Source: Mangrovibrevibacter kandeliae (GTDB lineage Bacteria > Pseudomonadota > Alphaproteobacteria > Rhizobiales > Rhizobiaceae). From it: 64,000 nt of DNA. Below the pieces are notes generated by a model, which was given only the letters and a program-made list of their open reading frames with translations, did not search any database and had not been told where the DNA came from. The translations under genes and the position numbers were made by a program. Numbering within the stretch: the stretch's first letter is position 1; each line of letters starts with the position of its first letter. Below, piece by piece: positions 28,556 to 39,805 of this stretch. The DNA is taken from NCBI RefSeq assembly GCF_024519155.1, contig NZ_JANIFJ010000003.1, forward strand, positions 310,001 through 374,000, given 5' to 3'.

Positions 28556-29320
28556 ATGACACGTCGCCGCCGGATCTACGAGGGCAAGGGCAAGATCCTC
28601 TACGAAGGTCCCGAGCCCGGTACGCTGGTTCAGTTCTTCAAAGACGACGCCACCGCCTTCAACAAGAAGAAGCACGAGATCGTCGACGGCAAGGGCGTGC
28701 TCAACAATCGCATTTCCGAGTACATCTTCAGCCACCTCAACCGGATGGGCATTCCGACGCACTTCATCAAGCGGCTCAACATGCGCGAGCAGCTGATCAA
28801 GGAAGTCGAGATCATTCCGCTCGAGGTCGTGGTGCGCAACATCGCCGCCGGATCGCTCGCCAAGCGACTCGGCATCGACGAGGGCACCGTGCTGCCCCGC
28901 TCGATCATCGAGTTCTACTACAAGGCCGACGCACTCGACGATCCGATGGTCTCGGAAGAGCACATCACCGCCTTCGGCTGGGCGAGCCCGCAGGAAATCG
29001 ACGACATCATGGCCCTGGCCATCCGGGTCAACGACTTCCTGTCCGGCCTCTTCCTCGGCGTCGGCATCCAGCTCGTCGACTTCAAGATCGAGACCGGGCG
29101 GCTCTATGAAGGCGACATGATGCGGATCATCGTCGCCGACGAGATTTCGCCCGACTCCTGCCGCCTCTGGGACATCCAGACCCAGGACAAGCTCGACAAG
29201 GACCGCTTCCGCCGCGACATGGGCGGCCTCGTCGAGGCCTATCAGGAGGTCGCGCGCCGGCTCGGCATCATGAACGAGAACGAGCCGCCCCGCCCTTCCG
29301 GGCCGGTGTTGGTCAAGTAA
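28556..29320 (+). CDS. purC: SAICAR synthetase PurC
   Basis: Joins CAIR and aspartate with ATP to give SAICAR in purine synthesis. The 254-residue length fits. Motifs include [15 protein letters not shown] (ATP loop), [25 protein letters not shown] and [12 protein letters not shown]. The ATG at the family's N-terminus (TRRRRIYEG) has only a weak AGAG upstream; the longer frame lacks conservation. It starts the purC-purS-(coiled-coil)-purQ run, with 70 bases to purS, and is divergent from DUF1476 across a 226-base spacer that should hold both promoters. Confidence 0.97.
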   Translation: MTRRRRIYEGKGKILYEGPEPGTLVQFFKDDATAFNKKKHEIVDGKGVLNNRISEYIFSHLNRMGIPTHFIKRLNMREQLIKEVEIIPLEVVVRNIAAGSLAKRLGIDEGTVLPRSIIEFYYKADALDDPMVSEEHITAFGWASPQEIDDIMALAIRVNDFLSGLFLGVGIQLVDFKIETGRLYEGDMMRIIVADEISPDSCRLWDIQTQDKLDKDRFRRDMGGLVEAYQEVARRLGIMNENEPPRPSGPVLVK

Positions 29321-29390
29321 GGCGGCGACGCTCCGCCAAGCAGCCGGCACCGGCGCTCCGACTCGTCTATTCCAGGGACAGACGCATACC

Positions 29391-29633
29391 GTGATCAAGG
29401 CTCGCATCACCGTCACGCTCAAGACCGGCGTCCTCGATCCGCAGGGCAAGGCCATCGAGGGCGCCCTCGGCACGCTCGGCTTCGGCGGCGTCGCCGCCGT
29501 GCGCCAGGGCAAGGTCTTCGACGTCGTCCTGGAGGGCGACGACCGGGCCGGGGCCGAGGCCCAGCTCGCCGCCATGTGCGACAGGCTTCTCGCCAACACG
29601 GTGATCGAGAACTATACTGTCGACATCGCGTAA
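29391..29633 (+). CDS. purS: Phosphoribosylformylglycinamidine synthase subunit PurS
   Basis: The 80-residue small subunit that bridges PurL and PurQ in the FGAM synthase complex used by Gram-positives and alphaproteobacteria. It shows KARITVTLKTGVLDPQGKAI and ends IENYTVDIA, as in the family. The start is GTG (encoding MIKARI). It is followed after 21 bases by a small coiled-coil gene and then purQ, while the large subunit purL lies 3 kb away. Confidence 0.95.
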   Translation: MIKARITVTLKTGVLDPQGKAIEGALGTLGFGGVAAVRQGKVFDVVLEGDDRAGAEAQLAAMCDRLLANTVIENYTVDIA

Positions 29634-29654
29634 GGGTTGTTGCAGGAGGCCGTC

Positions 29655-29912
29655 ATGGCCGAGGTCACCAACGAGCTGATGTACGAGCTGATGAAGCGGA
29701 TGCACAATCAGATTTCTGATCTGCGTTCGGATGTGGGTGAGGTGAAGCGCGAGCTCAACGCGATGCGCGGCACGATGGTCTCGATGCAAAGCGACATCCA
29801 CAACATCTACGGCGTCACTGCCCGTCACGACGACCGGCTTGAGCGGATCGAGCGGCGCCTCGAGCTGCGGGAGATGGCTGAGGCGGGACTACCCTTCCAC
29901 CACGATCGCTGA
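29655..29912 (+). CDS. Small coiled-coil protein between purS and purQ
   Basis: An 85-residue protein with no enzyme motif. Almost the whole length is predicted amphipathic helix ([48 protein letters not shown]), with hydrophobic heptads typical of a coiled coil. AGGAGG five bases before the ATG is one of the best ribosome-binding sites in the window, and codon use matches neighbours, so I think it is expressed. Similar helical proteins follow many DUF-type toxin or phage contexts, but here it is embedded in a purine operon. A structural or regulatory role is a guess. Confidence 0.8.
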   Translation: MAEVTNELMYELMKRMHNQISDLRSDVGEVKRELNAMRGTMVSMQSDIHNIYGVTARHDDRLERIERRLELREMAEAGLPFHHDR

Positions 29913-29986
29913 TAGGGCGAAGGCCGCCTATGATTTCCGGCAGACGCGCGACTCGGCGCGTCGGCCCGCCCGCGGATCGTCAAGCC

Positions 29987-30664
29987 ATGCAAAGCGCCGT
30001 CGTTCTCCTCCCCGGCCTCAATCGCGACCGCGACATGATCGCGGCGCTGACCAAGATCTCCGGCCGCGCGCCGGTGACAGTCTGGCAGACGGAGACTGCG
30101 ATCTCCGCCGTCGACCTCATCGTCATTCCCGGCGGCTTCTCGTTCGGCGACTATCTGCGCTGCGGCGCGATCGCCGCGCGTTCGCCGGTCATGCGCGCCG
30201 TTGCCGAGGCCGCGGGCCGCGGCGTGCCGGTGCTCGGCGTGTGCAACGGTTTCCAGATCCTGTGCGAGACCGGCCTCCTGCCCGGCGCGCTGATGCGCAA
30301 CACCTCGCTGCGCTTCGTCTGCCGGCGCGTGAAGCTCGAGGTCGTCAATGCCGCCACCCGCTTCACGTCGGCCTACCGGCAGGGTCAGGTCATCGGCTGC
30401 CCGGTCGCCCATCACGACGGCAACTACTTCGCCGACGAGGACACGCTGACCCGCCTTGAGGGCGAAGGCCAGGTGGCGCTGCGCTACGCCGAGGGCACCA
30501 ATCCCAACGGCGCGGTCCGCGACATCGCCGGCGTCGTCAACGCCGCCGGCAACGTCTTCGGCCTGATGCCGCATCCGGAGAACTTCATCGAGCCGGAGCA
30601 CGGCGGCAGCGACGGCCGCGGCTTCTTCGAGAGCGTTCTCGGCACCACCCGCGTCGCCGCCTGA
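29987..30664 (+). CDS. purQ: Phosphoribosylformylglycinamidine synthase glutaminase PurQ
   Basis: The glutamine amidotransferase subunit of FGAM synthase, 225 residues. The class I glutaminase triad is seen as Cys in GVCNGFQIL and His-Glu in MPHPENF. The N-terminus reads [13 protein letters not shown], where gamma-proteobacterial PurL and Bacillus PurQ have PGSNCDRD; Brucella-type orthologues share the LNRDRD form, so this supports a Hyphomicrobiales origin. The ATG is 74 bases after the coiled-coil gene. Two small lipoprotein genes follow at 4 and 8 bases and are likely in the same transcript. Confidence 0.96.
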   Translation: MQSAVVLLPGLNRDRDMIAALTKISGRAPVTVWQTETAISAVDLIVIPGGFSFGDYLRCGAIAARSPVMRAVAEAAGRGVPVLGVCNGFQILCETGLLPGALMRNTSLRFVCRRVKLEVVNAATRFTSAYRQGQVIGCPVAHHDGNYFADEDTLTRLEGEGQVALRYAEGTNPNGAVRDIAGVVNAAGNVFGLMPHPENFIEPEHGGSDGRGFFESVLGTTRVAA

Positions 30665-30668
30665 TCCG

Positions 30669-31073
30669 ATGCGAACCATCCTCCTCGCCGCGCTCGCTCT
30701 CGTCGCGGCCCTCGGTCTTGGCGGCTGCGCCGGCACCGGCGGCTCCGGGACGAGCCCCGCCGTCGGCGACACCGGGCTCGACCGGATGGAGCGGCTGGCG
30801 CTCAACGCCAATCGCTGCTGGTTCAAGTCGAAGGATCCGGCCTTCGCCAGCTACAGCCTCGCGCCCGAACTCAGCTCCTTCTCGGGCCGACCGCGTTTCC
30901 TTCTGGTGCCGCGCGGCAAGCCGGAGGCGCGTCCGCTTCTCGTCGTCGAGGGACAATCCGGCTCGGGCAACGTCACGGTCTATGGCCCGCTGACGAGCGA
31001 TCCCGTCGGGCCGCGCATCGGGCGCGACATTGACCGCTGGCGCGGCGGCGCCAACGACTGCGGCGCCGCCTGA
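30669..31073 (+). CDS. Small lipoprotein downstream of purQ
   Basis: A 134-residue predicted lipoprotein of unknown function. The signal ends in LGLGGC, giving Cys20 as the lipidated residue. The body has a helix with NANRCWFKSKDPAFASYSLAPE, which recalls small exported proteins that begin with a conserved Asn-Cys-Trp segment, and then beta-strand-like segments (RFLLVPRG, LLVVEGQ, NVTVYGPL). A third Cys lies near the end (NDCGAA), so a disulfide to the Cys of NRCW is possible. It starts five bases after purQ and is followed eight bases later by another lipoprotein. Confidence 0.85.
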   Translation: MRTILLAALALVAALGLGGCAGTGGSGTSPAVGDTGLDRMERLALNANRCWFKSKDPAFASYSLAPELSSFSGRPRFLLVPRGKPEARPLLVVEGQSGSGNVTVYGPLTSDPVGPRIGRDIDRWRGGANDCGAA

Positions 31074-31081
31074 GCCGCATC

Positions 31082-31510
31082 ATGCGCCGCCTTCCGCTCG
31101 TCGGCCTCGCTTTGTGTCTCGCCGGCTGCGCACCGGATCTGCCCGTCGCGGCCGCGCCTCGCGTATCGACCGCCGCGCCACCGGCAGACACTGGCGGCAA
31201 ACCGGCGGCAGCCACCGATGTCCCGCCGGATCGACCGACGCCGACCGAGGCCGCCTATGCCCGCGACACGGCACGTCTCCTCTATGGGCGGGCGCCCAGC
31301 GAGCGCAGCGCGACCTTCGTCGTCGCCGGCCCGGACGAATGGAGCCTGTGCCTGCGCGCACCCGGCAAGCGCCCGGCCCTCATCGTCTTTGCACGCCGGT
31401 TCCGGTCCGAGGCGATCTCGCAGGTCGAGGACGACGTCGAGATCCGGCGACGCGCCACCGATACCGGCGCCTGCCGCAAGGCGGGCATGGCCTGGATCAG
31501 TGTGAGCTGA
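31082..31510 (+). CDS. Small lipoprotein, second of pair
   Basis: A 142-residue predicted lipoprotein. The signal peptide ends LCLAGC, so Cys16 would be lipidated. An Ala/Pro-rich linker (about 17-55) leads to a folded-looking domain with TFVVAGPDEWSLCLRAPGKRP, IVFARRFRSE and a cysteine near the C-terminus (GACRKAGMAW), which could pair with the Cys of SLCL. It does not visibly match the preceding lipoprotein apart from its layout. Its last 14 bases overlap the convergent kinase gene. Function unknown. Confidence 0.85.
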   Translation: MRRLPLVGLALCLAGCAPDLPVAAAPRVSTAAPPADTGGKPAAATDVPPDRPTPTEAAYARDTARLLYGRAPSERSATFVVAGPDEWSLCLRAPGKRPALIVFARRFRSEAISQVEDDVEIRRRATDTGACRKAGMAWISVS

Positions 31511-32675
31511 CGGCCTGTCCGTGTGAGAGTGCGTGCTCCCCATCGTCGACCCTGGCCGCGTCCTCCTGCGGCCGGAACCTGAGCTGCCAGAGCGTTCCGG
31601 TTCCGACGGTGCAGGTGAGCGCGGCACCGAGCTGCGCCGCGAGGGCGCGGACGATGCGGCTGCCGGAGCCGCGCCGAGGTGTGTCTGGTGCGGCGAGGAG
31701 GCCGATGCCGTCATCGGCGACCGTCATCTCGACGGCCCCATCCGGCGCGTTCGCAAGCCGGAGCATCACCCGACCCGTCCGCCCGTTCGGAAACGCGTGT
31801 TTCACGGCGTTGGTCGCGAGCTCGTTGACGATGAGGCCGAGCGGCGTCGCGTCGCGGATGTGAAGGCGCACGGGCGCGAGGTCGGACTCGATCGCCACGC
31901 TCGGCGGTGCGAGCGAGGCCTGCAGTTCGCGGCACACGCGCTGCAGCAAGGCATCGCCCGCGACGAACTCGGTTTCCTGCTCCTGATCGAGAAGCTCGTG
32001 GATGACCGCCACCGAGAGGATGCGCCGCTCCAACTGGTCGAACTGCTCACGCGCGTCCGGCGCACCGCAGCGCTGGCGGCCGATGCGCACGAGCGAGTTC
32101 AGGAGGGTCAGGTTGTTCTTGACCCGGTGGACGAGTTCGCGATGCAGACGTTTCTGCGCCGCAAGCAGGTCGACCAGCCTCTGCTCGACGCGGCGGCGGT
32201 TCGCAAGTTCGCCGTTCAGCCGCTGGATCAGCTGACGATGTTCGTCGAATTGCCGTCCGCGGCCGGGATCCTGCATCAGCAGCACCTGGACGGCAGGACT
32301 TTCGGGTGTCTCGGCCAGAAAGCCGCGTCCCCGCAAAGGGACGACGTCGTCTGCGCCGCCGACCCCACGCCGGCGCAGCGAGAACGCCTGCCAATTCGAG
32401 CTGCCGGCAAGGCTGCGCAAGAGAGCCGCCGAAGTCGTCGGATCCACATCCCAGAGATCGCCAATGTACAGCCGTGCGGGATCGTCAGGCCGGATGGACC
32501 CAGCGTGCGCACGGTCGTTGGCATAGAGAACGCGGCCGTCGAGACCGATGACGGCGAGCTCGAGGTCGAGGCGCGCCAACGCCTGTTCGGCGAGCGTCGC
32601 GCAGACGGTGTCTTCGCTAGCGCGCGGCGTCGATGCGGTTCGCGACGGGCGGAAGGCGGTAATATTCGCGTTCAT
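31497..32675 (-). CDS. HisKA_2-family sensor histidine kinase
   Basis: A 392-residue cytosolic sensor kinase with no membrane segment. Residues about 30-135 form a PAS-like domain (LDLELAVIGLDGRVLYAND). The HisKA_2 dimerisation helix has the phosphoacceptor His183 in RELVHRVKNNL. The ATPase domain has an N box (LGLIVNELATNAVKHAF) and DDGIG (321-325), with a short G2-like RRGSGSRIVRALA. HisKA_2/HWE kinases are abundant in Hyphomicrobiales and often act in stress or light signalling. No response regulator is adjacent. Its first 59 bases overlap the upstream MetOD1 gene, a likely signalling partner. It converges with the lipoprotein gene. Confidence 0.92.
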   Translation of the reverse strand: MNANITAFRPSRTASTPRASEDTVCATLAEQALARLDLELAVIGLDGRVLYANDRAHAGSIRPDDPARLYIGDLWDVDPTTSAALLRSLAGSSNWQAFSLRRRGVGGADDVVPLRGRGFLAETPESPAVQVLLMQDPGRGRQFDEHRQLIQRLNGELANRRRVEQRLVDLLAAQKRLHRELVHRVKNNLTLLNSLVRIGRQRCGAPDAREQFDQLERRILSVAVIHELLDQEQETEFVAGDALLQRVCRELQASLAPPSVAIESDLAPVRLHIRDATPLGLIVNELATNAVKHAFPNGRTGRVMLRLANAPDGAVEMTVADDGIGLLAAPDTPRRGSGSRIVRALAAQLGAALTCTVGTGTLWQLRFRPQEDAARVDDGEHALSHGQAVSSH

Positions 32676-33183
32676 CGGCTTGCAGCGACCCCCTCGGCCT
32701 CAAATGGACGGTGACCTCGCACTGCGCGGCGCCCGACGCGATCACCTGGTGCAGCTTGACCCGGGCATAGCCGAGGTTGTCGGCTGCGATGCGCCCGAAC
32801 ACGTTCGAGGTCATCATGCAGAGCGACGGGCGCCCAAAGACGCTCGGGCCGAAGGGACAGCGGGTGTTGCGCAGCACGATCCGTTCCGGCTCGACCGCCA
32901 CGACCGCAAAACCGCCATCGATCCGCCGCTTCAGGTCGACGAAGACCTGCGCCACCGTCTCCAGATCGAAGTCGGCCTCGCCGAGTTCGGCGTGGTAGGC
33001 CGCGTTCAGCCAGTCGCCCATGACGCCGCCGACCGTGGCGACGTAGCCACTCGCATCCTCCAGTCCGACCACCCGCTCGATTGTCCCGCTGAGTTCGCGC
33101 AGCAGCCGACGCATGAAGCTGTCGGAATCGAGATCGATACCGGCCTCTTCGATCGCTCTGGAACGGGTGGTCTCAGGATGCAT
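32617..33183 (-). CDS. MetOD1 (methanogen output domain 1) protein
   Basis: A 188-residue stand-alone protein that I assign to the MetOD1 family, a sensor or output domain related to the 4-vinyl-reductase (V4R) fold and usually fused to signalling proteins. Supporting segments are LRELSGTIERVVGLEDASGYVA, VDLKRRIDGGF, RNTRCPFGPSV, GRPSLCMMTSNVFGRIAADNLGYA and CEVTVHLRP. Cysteines 109, 122 and 155 stand in conserved-looking contexts and could bind metal or respond to redox (inference). The ATG lacks a strong ribosome-binding site; a GTG 16 codons upstream is an alternative. The 3' end overlaps the kinase gene by 59 bases in another frame. Confidence 0.82.
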   Translation of the reverse strand: MHPETTRSRAIEEAGIDLDSDSFMRRLLRELSGTIERVVGLEDASGYVATVGGVMGDWLNAAYHAELGEADFDLETVAQVFVDLKRRIDGGFAVVAVEPERIVLRNTRCPFGPSVFGRPSLCMMTSNVFGRIAADNLGYARVKLHQVIASGAAQCEVTVHLRPRGSLQADEREYYRLPPVANRIDAAR

Positions 33184-33531
33184 GGTGAATGCCAGCCGGT
33201 GTTTCCCGGCAGGGCAAACCTCCGGACGCACCGCCAGAGGCGCCTCAAGCCCCCGCCAGCTCTCCGTCGAATCACGCCATGCCGCCTTCCTCAGAGGATT
33301 AACACAACACCCGCCGGCACCAACAGATCATTTCCAATTTCTACTTTCGCTTTATTGAATTAATTTGTCATATATCATCATCAGTGCTTACGTTGTGTAG
33401 AGTTGCCTAACGATAGATCGTTTCACCGCTTCTTTCGCTCCGAGGCGCTGTCCGTGGCAAAAGGACTTGGAGCATTCGGGGCCGGGGTGCTAACAGCCGC
33501 AACTCGACTGCCCGCACCGGATGGACCGACG
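33184..33531. promoter_or_regulatory. AT-rich divergent promoter region (MetOD1 / purL)
   Basis: A 348-base spacer between divergent genes. Positions 33321-33420 are strikingly AT-rich for this chromosome (for example TTTATTGAATTAATTTGTCA). On the plus strand TTGTCA, 17 bases, then TTACGT could be a weak promoter for purL. No clear palindrome or known riboswitch was found. The open frame that extends purL upstream through part of this region has no conserved sequence and is treated as non-coding. Confidence 0.4.
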
Positions 33532-35760
<2,229 letters not shown>

Positions 35761-35866
35761 GACCGGCCCGCACGTTGCGGTGAGCCGGCGTGACCGGGCG
35801 ACCCGTCCCGTGCCATAGTCGGCCTGCGAGTCACACAGTCCGACGCGACGAGGAGCGCAGAGCGCG

Positions 35867-36100
35867 ATGCCGATGAACGCCGGCGACATCGAGAAGATGA
35901 TCAAGGCCGCCATTCCCGACGCCGCGGTGAGCATCCGCGATCTGGCCGGCGACGGCGATCACTACGCGGCCGAGGTCGTGTCCGAGAGCTTCCGCGGCAA
36001 GTCGCGCGTGCAGCAGCACCAGATGGTTTATCAGGCGCTGCAGGGGAACATGGGCGGTGCGCTGCACGCGCTTGCCCTTCAAACCAGCGCGCCGAAGTAA
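35867..36100 (+). CDS. bolA: BolA-family protein
   Basis: A 77-residue BolA-like protein that partners monothiol glutaredoxins through a shared 2Fe-2S cluster, affecting iron homeostasis. It has [33 protein letters not shown] and the family helix-turn-helix-like [13 protein letters not shown], with the cluster-binding histidine region (GDHYAAE) and a late His (LHALAL). AGGAG lies before the ATG; a second ATG two codons on is an alternative. It precedes grxD by 86 bases, the conserved partner pairing. Confidence 0.93.
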   Translation: MPMNAGDIEKMIKAAIPDAAVSIRDLAGDGDHYAAEVVSESFRGKSRVQQHQMVYQALQGNMGGALHALALQTSAPK

Positions 36101-36186
36101 TATGTGGATGCCGGTGTGGCTGTCTTCAGCTGCCGCCACCCCTGCAGCGCCGGGCCTTGACCCCGGCGGTTACGAAGGATGTACCG

Positions 36187-36531
36187 ATGAGCGCCATCAA
36201 TGACTGGATCGACAACGAGGTGAAGTCGAACGACGTCGTCCTCTTCATGAAGGGCACGCCGAGCTTCCCGCAATGCGGCTTCTCCGGCCAGGTGGTTCAG
36301 ATCCTCGATTACCTCGGCGTCGAGTACAAGGGCGTCAACGTCCTCGCCTCCGACGACCTGCGCCAGGGGATCAAGACCTACAGCCAGTGGCCGACCATCC
36401 CTCAGCTCTACGTCAAGGGCGAGTTCGTCGGCGGCTGCGACATCCTCCGCGAGATGTTTCAGGCCGGTGAGTTGAAGAGCTACTTCGAGGAGCGCGGCTT
36501 TGCACTCGAGGCCGTTCCCGCGGCCGGCTGA
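36187..36531 (+). CDS. grxD: Monothiol glutaredoxin Grx4/GrxD type
   Basis: A 114-residue monothiol glutaredoxin with active-site CGFS (Cys30), which carries and transfers 2Fe-2S clusters with glutathione and partners BolA. Also visible are the glutathione-binding [25 protein letters not shown] and the end helix. AAGGA stands eight bases before the ATG. The purL-bolA-grxD order is typical of Hyphomicrobiales. Confidence 0.96.
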   Translation: MSAINDWIDNEVKSNDVVLFMKGTPSFPQCGFSGQVVQILDYLGVEYKGVNVLASDDLRQGIKTYSQWPTIPQLYVKGEFVGGCDILREMFQAGELKSYFEERGFALEAVPAAG

Positions 36532-36670
36532 ACAGACCGCACCTGCTGCGACCGGGTTCGGCGGCACCCGCGCCACACCCGGTCGGAAAGCCTGTGCGAT
36601 GCAGCATCGCGGGCTTGCATAATCGGCCTCTGGCGGTATGTCCGGCCGGACACCGACAAAGGTAGATTTC

Positions 36671-37951
36671 ATGCCCGACGCGCCCGCTTCGCCCACGCGC
36701 GGGCTCCCCTATTGGGAGCTCGTCGCCCTCGTCGCCTGTCTGATGGCCCTCAACGCCGCGGCGATCGACATCTACCTGCCCGCCTTGCAGAACATCGGCG
36801 CCGCGCTCGGCGTCGAGAGCGAGAACCAGCGCCAGTTCGTGATCACCGCCTACATCGTCGGCTTCGGCGGGGCGCAGATCTTCTATGGACCCCTGTCCGA
36901 TCGCTTCGGCCGGCGTCCGGTGCTCTTTTTCGGCCTCGGCATCTACGTGCTCGGCGCCTTCGCCTCGATCTTCGCGCCGAGCTTCACCATCCTTCTCGCC
37001 ATGCGCGTGATCCAGGGCATCGGCGCCGCGGCGACCCGCGTGATCGCGATCTCGGTGGTGCGCGACTGCTTCGGCGGCCGCCAGATGGCCAGCGTCATGT
37101 CGCTGGTCATGATGGTGTTCATGGCGATCCCCGTCTTCGCCCCCAATGTCGGGCAGCTGATCATGCTGTTCGGGGATTGGCACGAGATCTTCATGACCGT
37201 CACGCTCTTCGCGCTCGGTGTGACGATCTGGACGGCCCTGCGGCTGCCTGAGACGCTGCACCCGGAGGACCGGATGCCGCTGACCGCCAAGCGTGTCGCG
37301 GAGGCGTTCCGCATCGTCGTGACCACCCGCATCGCCTTCGGCTACGCGGTCGCGACCGCCCTGATCTTCGGCGTCCTGTTCGCCTTCATCAATCAGGCCG
37401 AGCAGATCTACACGCAGGTCTACGCGCTCGGCGACGCCTTCACGCTCTACTTCTCGGGCGTCGCCATCTTCATGGCCCTCTCCAGCTTCCTGAACTCGAG
37501 GCTGGTGCAGCGCTTCGGCATGCGGCGCCTGTCGCACACGGCGCTTATCGGCTTCGCCTTCTTCAGCCTGCTGCAGCTCGTCTTCGCCTACGCCTGGGGC
37601 GGCGCCGCGCCATTCTGGCTGTTCTACGTGCTCCTGATCCCGACCTTCTGCCTGTTCGGTTTCATCGGGACCAACTTCAACGCGCTGGCGATGGATCCGC
37701 TCGGCCACGTCGCGGGCACGGCGTCGTCGGTGCTCGGCTGCATGCAGACGCTGGGCGGCGGCCTGATCGGCGCGATCATCGGCTACACCTATGACGGCAC
37801 GCTGACGCCGCTCTTCGTCGGCTTCGTCGTGCTGTCCGCCCTGTCGCTGATCGCCGTCTTCGTCGCCGAAGGCGGCCGGCTGTTCGAGCCGCGCAACGCG
37901 CCGGACGCGCGTACGGCGCACGAGGTCGCCCAGCACACTTTCGCTGAATAG
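36671..37951 (+). CDS. MFS multidrug exporter, Bcr/CflA family
   Basis: A 426-residue proton-coupled exporter of the DHA1 (Bcr/CflA) group with about 12 hydrophobic segments. The family pattern is visible: YWELVALVACLMALNAAAIDIYLPALQNIG in helix 1 (LNAAAIDIYLPA carrying the conserved D-x-Y-LPA), GPLSDRFGRRPVL in loop 2-3 (motif A), and RVIQGIGAAATRVIAI in helix 4 (motif B). Drug or metabolite export is expected; no specific substrate can be named. AAGG lies before the ATG. It is a single-gene unit, convergent with the inositol-phosphatase gene. Confidence 0.93.
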   Translation: MPDAPASPTRGLPYWELVALVACLMALNAAAIDIYLPALQNIGAALGVESENQRQFVITAYIVGFGGAQIFYGPLSDRFGRRPVLFFGLGIYVLGAFASIFAPSFTILLAMRVIQGIGAAATRVIAISVVRDCFGGRQMASVMSLVMMVFMAIPVFAPNVGQLIMLFGDWHEIFMTVTLFALGVTIWTALRLPETLHPEDRMPLTAKRVAEAFRIVVTTRIAFGYAVATALIFGVLFAFINQAEQIYTQVYALGDAFTLYFSGVAIFMALSSFLNSRLVQRFGMRRLSHTALIGFAFFSLLQLVFAYAWGGAAPFWLFYVLLIPTFCLFGFIGTNFNALAMDPLGHVAGTASSVLGCMQTLGGGLIGAIIGYTYDGTLTPLFVGFVVLSALSLIAVFVAEGGRLFEPRNAPDARTAHEVAQHTFAE

Positions 37952-37973
37952 CGGATGCGGCCGGCCTCTCGCC

Positions 37974-38816
37974 TCAGCGCGAGAGGTCAACACCTTCCGG
38001 GAACAGCGCGGTCTGCAGCTCGCGCCAGCTCTCGGCGCCCGGCGCGAGCAGGATGCCGCCCTCGACGTGGCCCGGCCGGTAAGGCGAGCCGTCGAGACGG
38101 CGCAGATGACCCCCGGCCTCCTCCGCGATCAGGGCGCCCGCAAGGTGGTCCCACGGCATCGTCGAGGCCGCGCACAGGAAGTGGAGCCCGCCGCTCGCCG
38201 CGAGCCTGTACTCGTGACCGGAGCAGCGGTAGTTCGCGGCGATCCGAACCTGGTCGAGCCGTGCCACGAGCCGGTGCCGAGCCTGCGGCGCGAAGTGCGT
38301 CGTGCCGATGCTGCCGACCATGTCCGCGACCGGGACGGGATCGGCCACGGTCAGCCGCTCGCGCCGTCCGTCGGTGAAGACGTGCCAGGCACCCCCGCCC
38401 CGCTCGGCCAGCATCACGTCGTCGCCCATCGGGTCGTAGATGGCCCCGGCCACCGTCTCGCCCTTCGCCACGACCGCCGCCATGACAGCGAACAGCGGCG
38501 CGCCGGCGGCATAGTTGGCGGTGCCGTCGATCGGGTCGACGACGATGCACAGGTCCGCAGTGCCGACCGCCTCGAGCAGGCGCTTGTCGGCCGCTACGGA
38601 TTCTTCGCCGACGAAGACGGCATCCGGCCAGAGTGCCGCGCACCCGTTTCGGATGAAGCGCTCGGCTGCCTCGTCCGCCTCGGTCACGAGGTCGATCGCC
38701 GACGTCTTGCGGCGAATGTCGCCGGCGCCGAGACGGCGGAAGCGCGGCAGCACCTCGGCGGCGGCGGCGCGGCGCAGGATGTCGGCCAGGCGCCCGACGT
38801 CGATGGTCTCGTTCAT
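37974..38816 (-). CDS. Inositol-monophosphatase-family phosphatase
   Basis: A 280-residue lithium-sensitive Mg-dependent phosphatase of the IMPase family, which includes inositol monophosphatase, histidinol phosphatase and bisphosphate nucleotidases. Metal-site motifs are [13 protein letters not shown] and [16 protein letters not shown]. Substrate cannot be assigned; sequences between motifs do not let me separate SuhB-like from HisN-like members. The ATG overlaps the ttcA stop (ATGA), so it is translationally coupled to a tRNA thiolation gene. Confidence 0.9.
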   Translation of the reverse strand: MNETIDVGRLADILRRAAAAEVLPRFRRLGAGDIRRKTSAIDLVTEADEAAERFIRNGCAALWPDAVFVGEESVAADKRLLEAVGTADLCIVVDPIDGTANYAAGAPLFAVMAAVVAKGETVAGAIYDPMGDDVMLAERGGGAWHVFTDGRRERLTVADPVPVADMVGSIGTTHFAPQARHRLVARLDQVRIAANYRCSGHEYRLAASGGLHFLCAASTMPWDHLAGALIAEEAGGHLRRLDGSPYRPGHVEGGILLAPGAESWRELQTALFPEGVDLSR

Positions 38817-39721
38817 GCGAAGGCTCCGGGTGTCGGCGCGAGGGCGGAGAAGTCGAACAGCGCCGGGTCGAGGAGATGGCTGGGGCGGACGTTGCCGAGC
38901 GCCCGGATCATCACGTCCTTGCGGCCCGGGAAGCGCGTCTCGAGATCGGCGAGCATCGCCTTCATCGCGTTGCGCTGCAGGCCGTCCTGGCTGCCGCACA
39001 GGTCGCACGGGATGATCGGCACGGCGAGCCCGGCCGAGAGCCTGGCAAGATCCTCCTCAGCCGAAAAGATCAGCGGGCGCAGCACCATCACATCGCCCTC
39101 GTCGTTGAGGAGCTTGGCCGGCATCGAGGCCAGCCGACCGCCGTGGAAGAGGTTCATGAAGAAGGTCTCGAGCGCGTCGTCGCGGTGATGGCCGAGCACC
39201 AGCGCCTCGCAGCCCTCTTCGCGGGCGACGCGGTAGAGATGGCCGCGGCGCAGGCGCGAGCAGAGCGAGCAGTAGGTTGCGCCCTCCGGCACCTTCTGCG
39301 TGACCACCGAATAGGTGTCGCGATACTCGATCCGATGCGCAATGCCGTGCCGCGTCAGGAACTCGGGCAGGACATGCTTGGGAAAGTTGGGCTGGCCCTG
39401 GTCGAGGTTGCAGGCCAGGAGATCGACCGGCAGCAGGCCGCGCCATTTGAGGTCCAGGAGGACCGCCAGGAGTGCGTAGGAATCCTTGCCGCCGGACAGG
39501 CCGACCAGCCAGCGGGCGCCCGGCCGCGCCATCGCGTGGCTCTCGATCGCCTCGCGCGCTTGCCGCAGCAGGCGCTTGCGCAGCTTCTTGAAGGAAACCG
39601 ATGTCGGCGCACCGCGGAAGAGCGTGTGCTCGCCGCCCGCGGTCTCGTCACTGTCGCGGTCCTCGACTGCCGCGACCTCGCCGCCGTCCTCGAGCATCGG
39701 CGCCCACCCCGCTGGTTCCAT
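38813..39721 (-). CDS. ttcA: tRNA 2-thiocytidine(32) synthetase TtcA
   Basis: Thiolates cytidine 32 in certain tRNAs, using ATP and a 4Fe-4S cluster. The 302-residue PP-loop protein has [10 protein letters not shown], and the two Cys motifs CSLC and CDLCGSQ that hold the cluster in this family. [19 protein letters not shown] is the second conserved block. The ATG at 39721 (MEPAGW) is chosen because longer starts, such as a TTG at 39754, would fall in the T-run of the rpsD terminator. A further ATG eight codons on (MLEDGGE) is possible. It is coupled to the IMPase gene. Confidence 0.94.
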   Translation of the reverse strand: MEPAGWAPMLEDGGEVAAVEDRDSDETAGGEHTLFRGAPTSVSFKKLRKRLLRQAREAIESHAMARPGARWLVGLSGGKDSYALLAVLLDLKWRGLLPVDLLACNLDQGQPNFPKHVLPEFLTRHGIAHRIEYRDTYSVVTQKVPEGATYCSLCSRLRRGHLYRVAREEGCEALVLGHHRDDALETFFMNLFHGGRLASMPAKLLNDEGDVMVLRPLIFSAEEDLARLSAGLAVPIIPCDLCGSQDGLQRNAMKAMLADLETRFPGRKDVMIRALGNVRPSHLLDPALFDFSALAPTPGAFA

Positions 39722-39751
39722 GTCCGGCGACCGCCTTACACCCCGATGCCG

Positions 39752-39783
39752 CAAAAAGAAAAGGCCGCCTCGAAAGGCGGCCT
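39752..39783 (-). terminator. Rho-independent terminator of rpsD
   Basis: On the minus strand the hairpin AGGCCGCCT, four-base loop TTCG, AGGCGGCCT is perfect and is followed by a T-rich tail (TTTCTTTTTG). It lies 23 bases after the rpsD stop and separates rpsD from ttcA. Confidence 0.9.
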
Positions 39784-39805
39784 GATAGTCGGGTCTTGGA
39801 ACAGA

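Noticed and set aside
33403-33531. Upstream extension of purL reading frame
   Set aside because: The extra 43 codons have no conserved sequence and no good ribosome-binding site; the family N-terminus begins at 33532.
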